From: an uncultured Eubacteriales bacterium
Lineage (GTDB): Bacteria; Bacillota; Clostridia; Oscillospirales; Butyricicoccaceae
Assembly (NCBI GenBank): GCA_934675045.1
Contig: CAKUPI010000028.1
Location: 1-12,933, forward strand
DNA length: 12,933 nt
Direction: 5' to 3'
Positions 12,691-12,933 of the stretch are shown one piece after another. The notes beneath the pieces were generated by a model. It ran no database searches, was not told where the DNA came from, and worked only from the letters and a program-made list of their open reading frames with translations. Made by a program: the position numbers and the translations under genes. Each line of letters opens with the position of its first letter. Position 1 is the stretch's first letter.

Positions 12691-12933
12691 GTTCATAATG
12701 TCATAGAGTAAATTGGCAGGGAGTATGCCGATGTGATTGTAGCTGATGTCTACATCTTGCACTCTGTGTCCGCTGGACTTGTCCGGTGCATGAACATATA
12801 CGACGTTAACCATATCGTTCAAAATGGTGGGTGTCAGCTTCTCCAAGTACAGGTACTTCTTTGCCTGTCGGATAAACCTATCAACATTCTCCGCTTGATC
12901 TTCTTGATTCTGTATTTCGTTTTCAAGCATTTC
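12676..12933 (-). CDS. large serine recombinase, C-terminal end (DUF4368 region), partial
   Basis: Only the last 85 codons are in the window; the frame is open through the right edge (GAA before ATG 12930), so the 5' part with the catalytic serine domain lies outside. The visible part has an acidic helical stretch (ENEIQNQEDQAENVDRFI), then KKYLYLEKLTPTILNDMV and HAPDKSSGHRVQDVDISY, ending in ILPANLLYDIMNGKAA. This is the pattern I know from the DUF4368 tail of TndX/TnpX-like large serine recombinases of Clostridia, which excise and integrate conjugative or mobilisable transposons. The tail seems complete. G+C is about 46% here (83 of 180 bases, 12721-12900), well below the neighbouring genes, indicating horizontal acquisition. 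It converges on the serine hydrolase gene and has a terminator behind it. Confidence 0.85.
   Translation of the reverse strand, partial: EMLENEIQNQEDQAENVDRFIRQAKKYLYLEKLTPTILNDMVNVVYVHAPDKSSGHRVQDVDISYNHIGILPANLLYDIMNGKAA

Noticed and set aside
1..12933. CRISPR arrays, insertion-sequence ends, rRNA genes or known riboswitches
   Set aside because: No regularly spaced repeats, no transposase other than the edge recombinase, no rRNA sequence and no recognised riboswitch core were seen on reading both strands.

Overview
This window comes from the chromosome of a GC-rich, endospore-forming member of the Firmicutes (class Clostridia; an Oscillospirales/Ruminococcaceae-like gut anaerobe is my best guess). 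The main reasons are a germination protease gene (gpr) beside spoIIP, strong AGGAGG-type ribosome binding sites, frequent GTG/TTG starts and Firmicutes-style sigma-A promoters. Genus cannot be read from the sequence. I recognise nine protein genes (one cut off by the right edge) and one tRNA gene.

Left part (1-4800). A tRNA-Pro(GGG) gene on the minus strand has its own promoter and two successive hairpin terminators. Next is a tight four-gene plus-strand operon: an ABC ATPase, an ABC-2 type permease, a Gldg-family membrane-anchored auxiliary protein, and a DUF4340 protein. It starts from a well-formed sigma-A promoter (379-407) and ends at a bidirectional terminator (4764-4795). The layout matches the 'Gld-like' ABC export systems found far outside gliding bacteria. 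The substrate is unknown.

Middle part (4867-7996). A MATE-family efflux pump (minus) is divergent from a membrane-spanning XRE-type regulator (plus). Their 412-bp intergenic region carries two CAACC-N3-GGTTG dyads exactly 21 bp apart in the regulator's leader, and a 10-bp inverted repeat bracketing a candidate MATE promoter. The regulator has a cytoplasmic helix-turn-helix, one membrane segment and a roughly 290-residue outer domain, so it may be a one-component sensor controlling itself and perhaps the pump.

Sporulation block (8010-10533). rpsT (minus) is divergent from gpr and spoIIP (plus), an order also known from Bacillus. gpr appears to start at a CTG codon behind a strong ribosome binding site and a possible forespore promoter. 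SpoIIP is the engulfment peptidoglycan hydrolase, and GPR degrades small acid-soluble spore proteins at germination. lepA, which follows spoIIP in Bacillus, is absent here.

Right part (10562-12933). A serine hydrolase of the class C beta-lactamase family has its own extended -10 promoter, no signal peptide and a large unassigned C-terminal region. It converges on the C-terminal end (DUF4368 region) of a large serine recombinase whose DNA is clearly less GC-rich (83/180 G+C by hand count at 12721-12900, against 40/60 at 12241-12300). This is probably the edge of an integrated mobile element lying mainly to the right. Terminators and a near-palindrome of possible att-site type sit at the junction.
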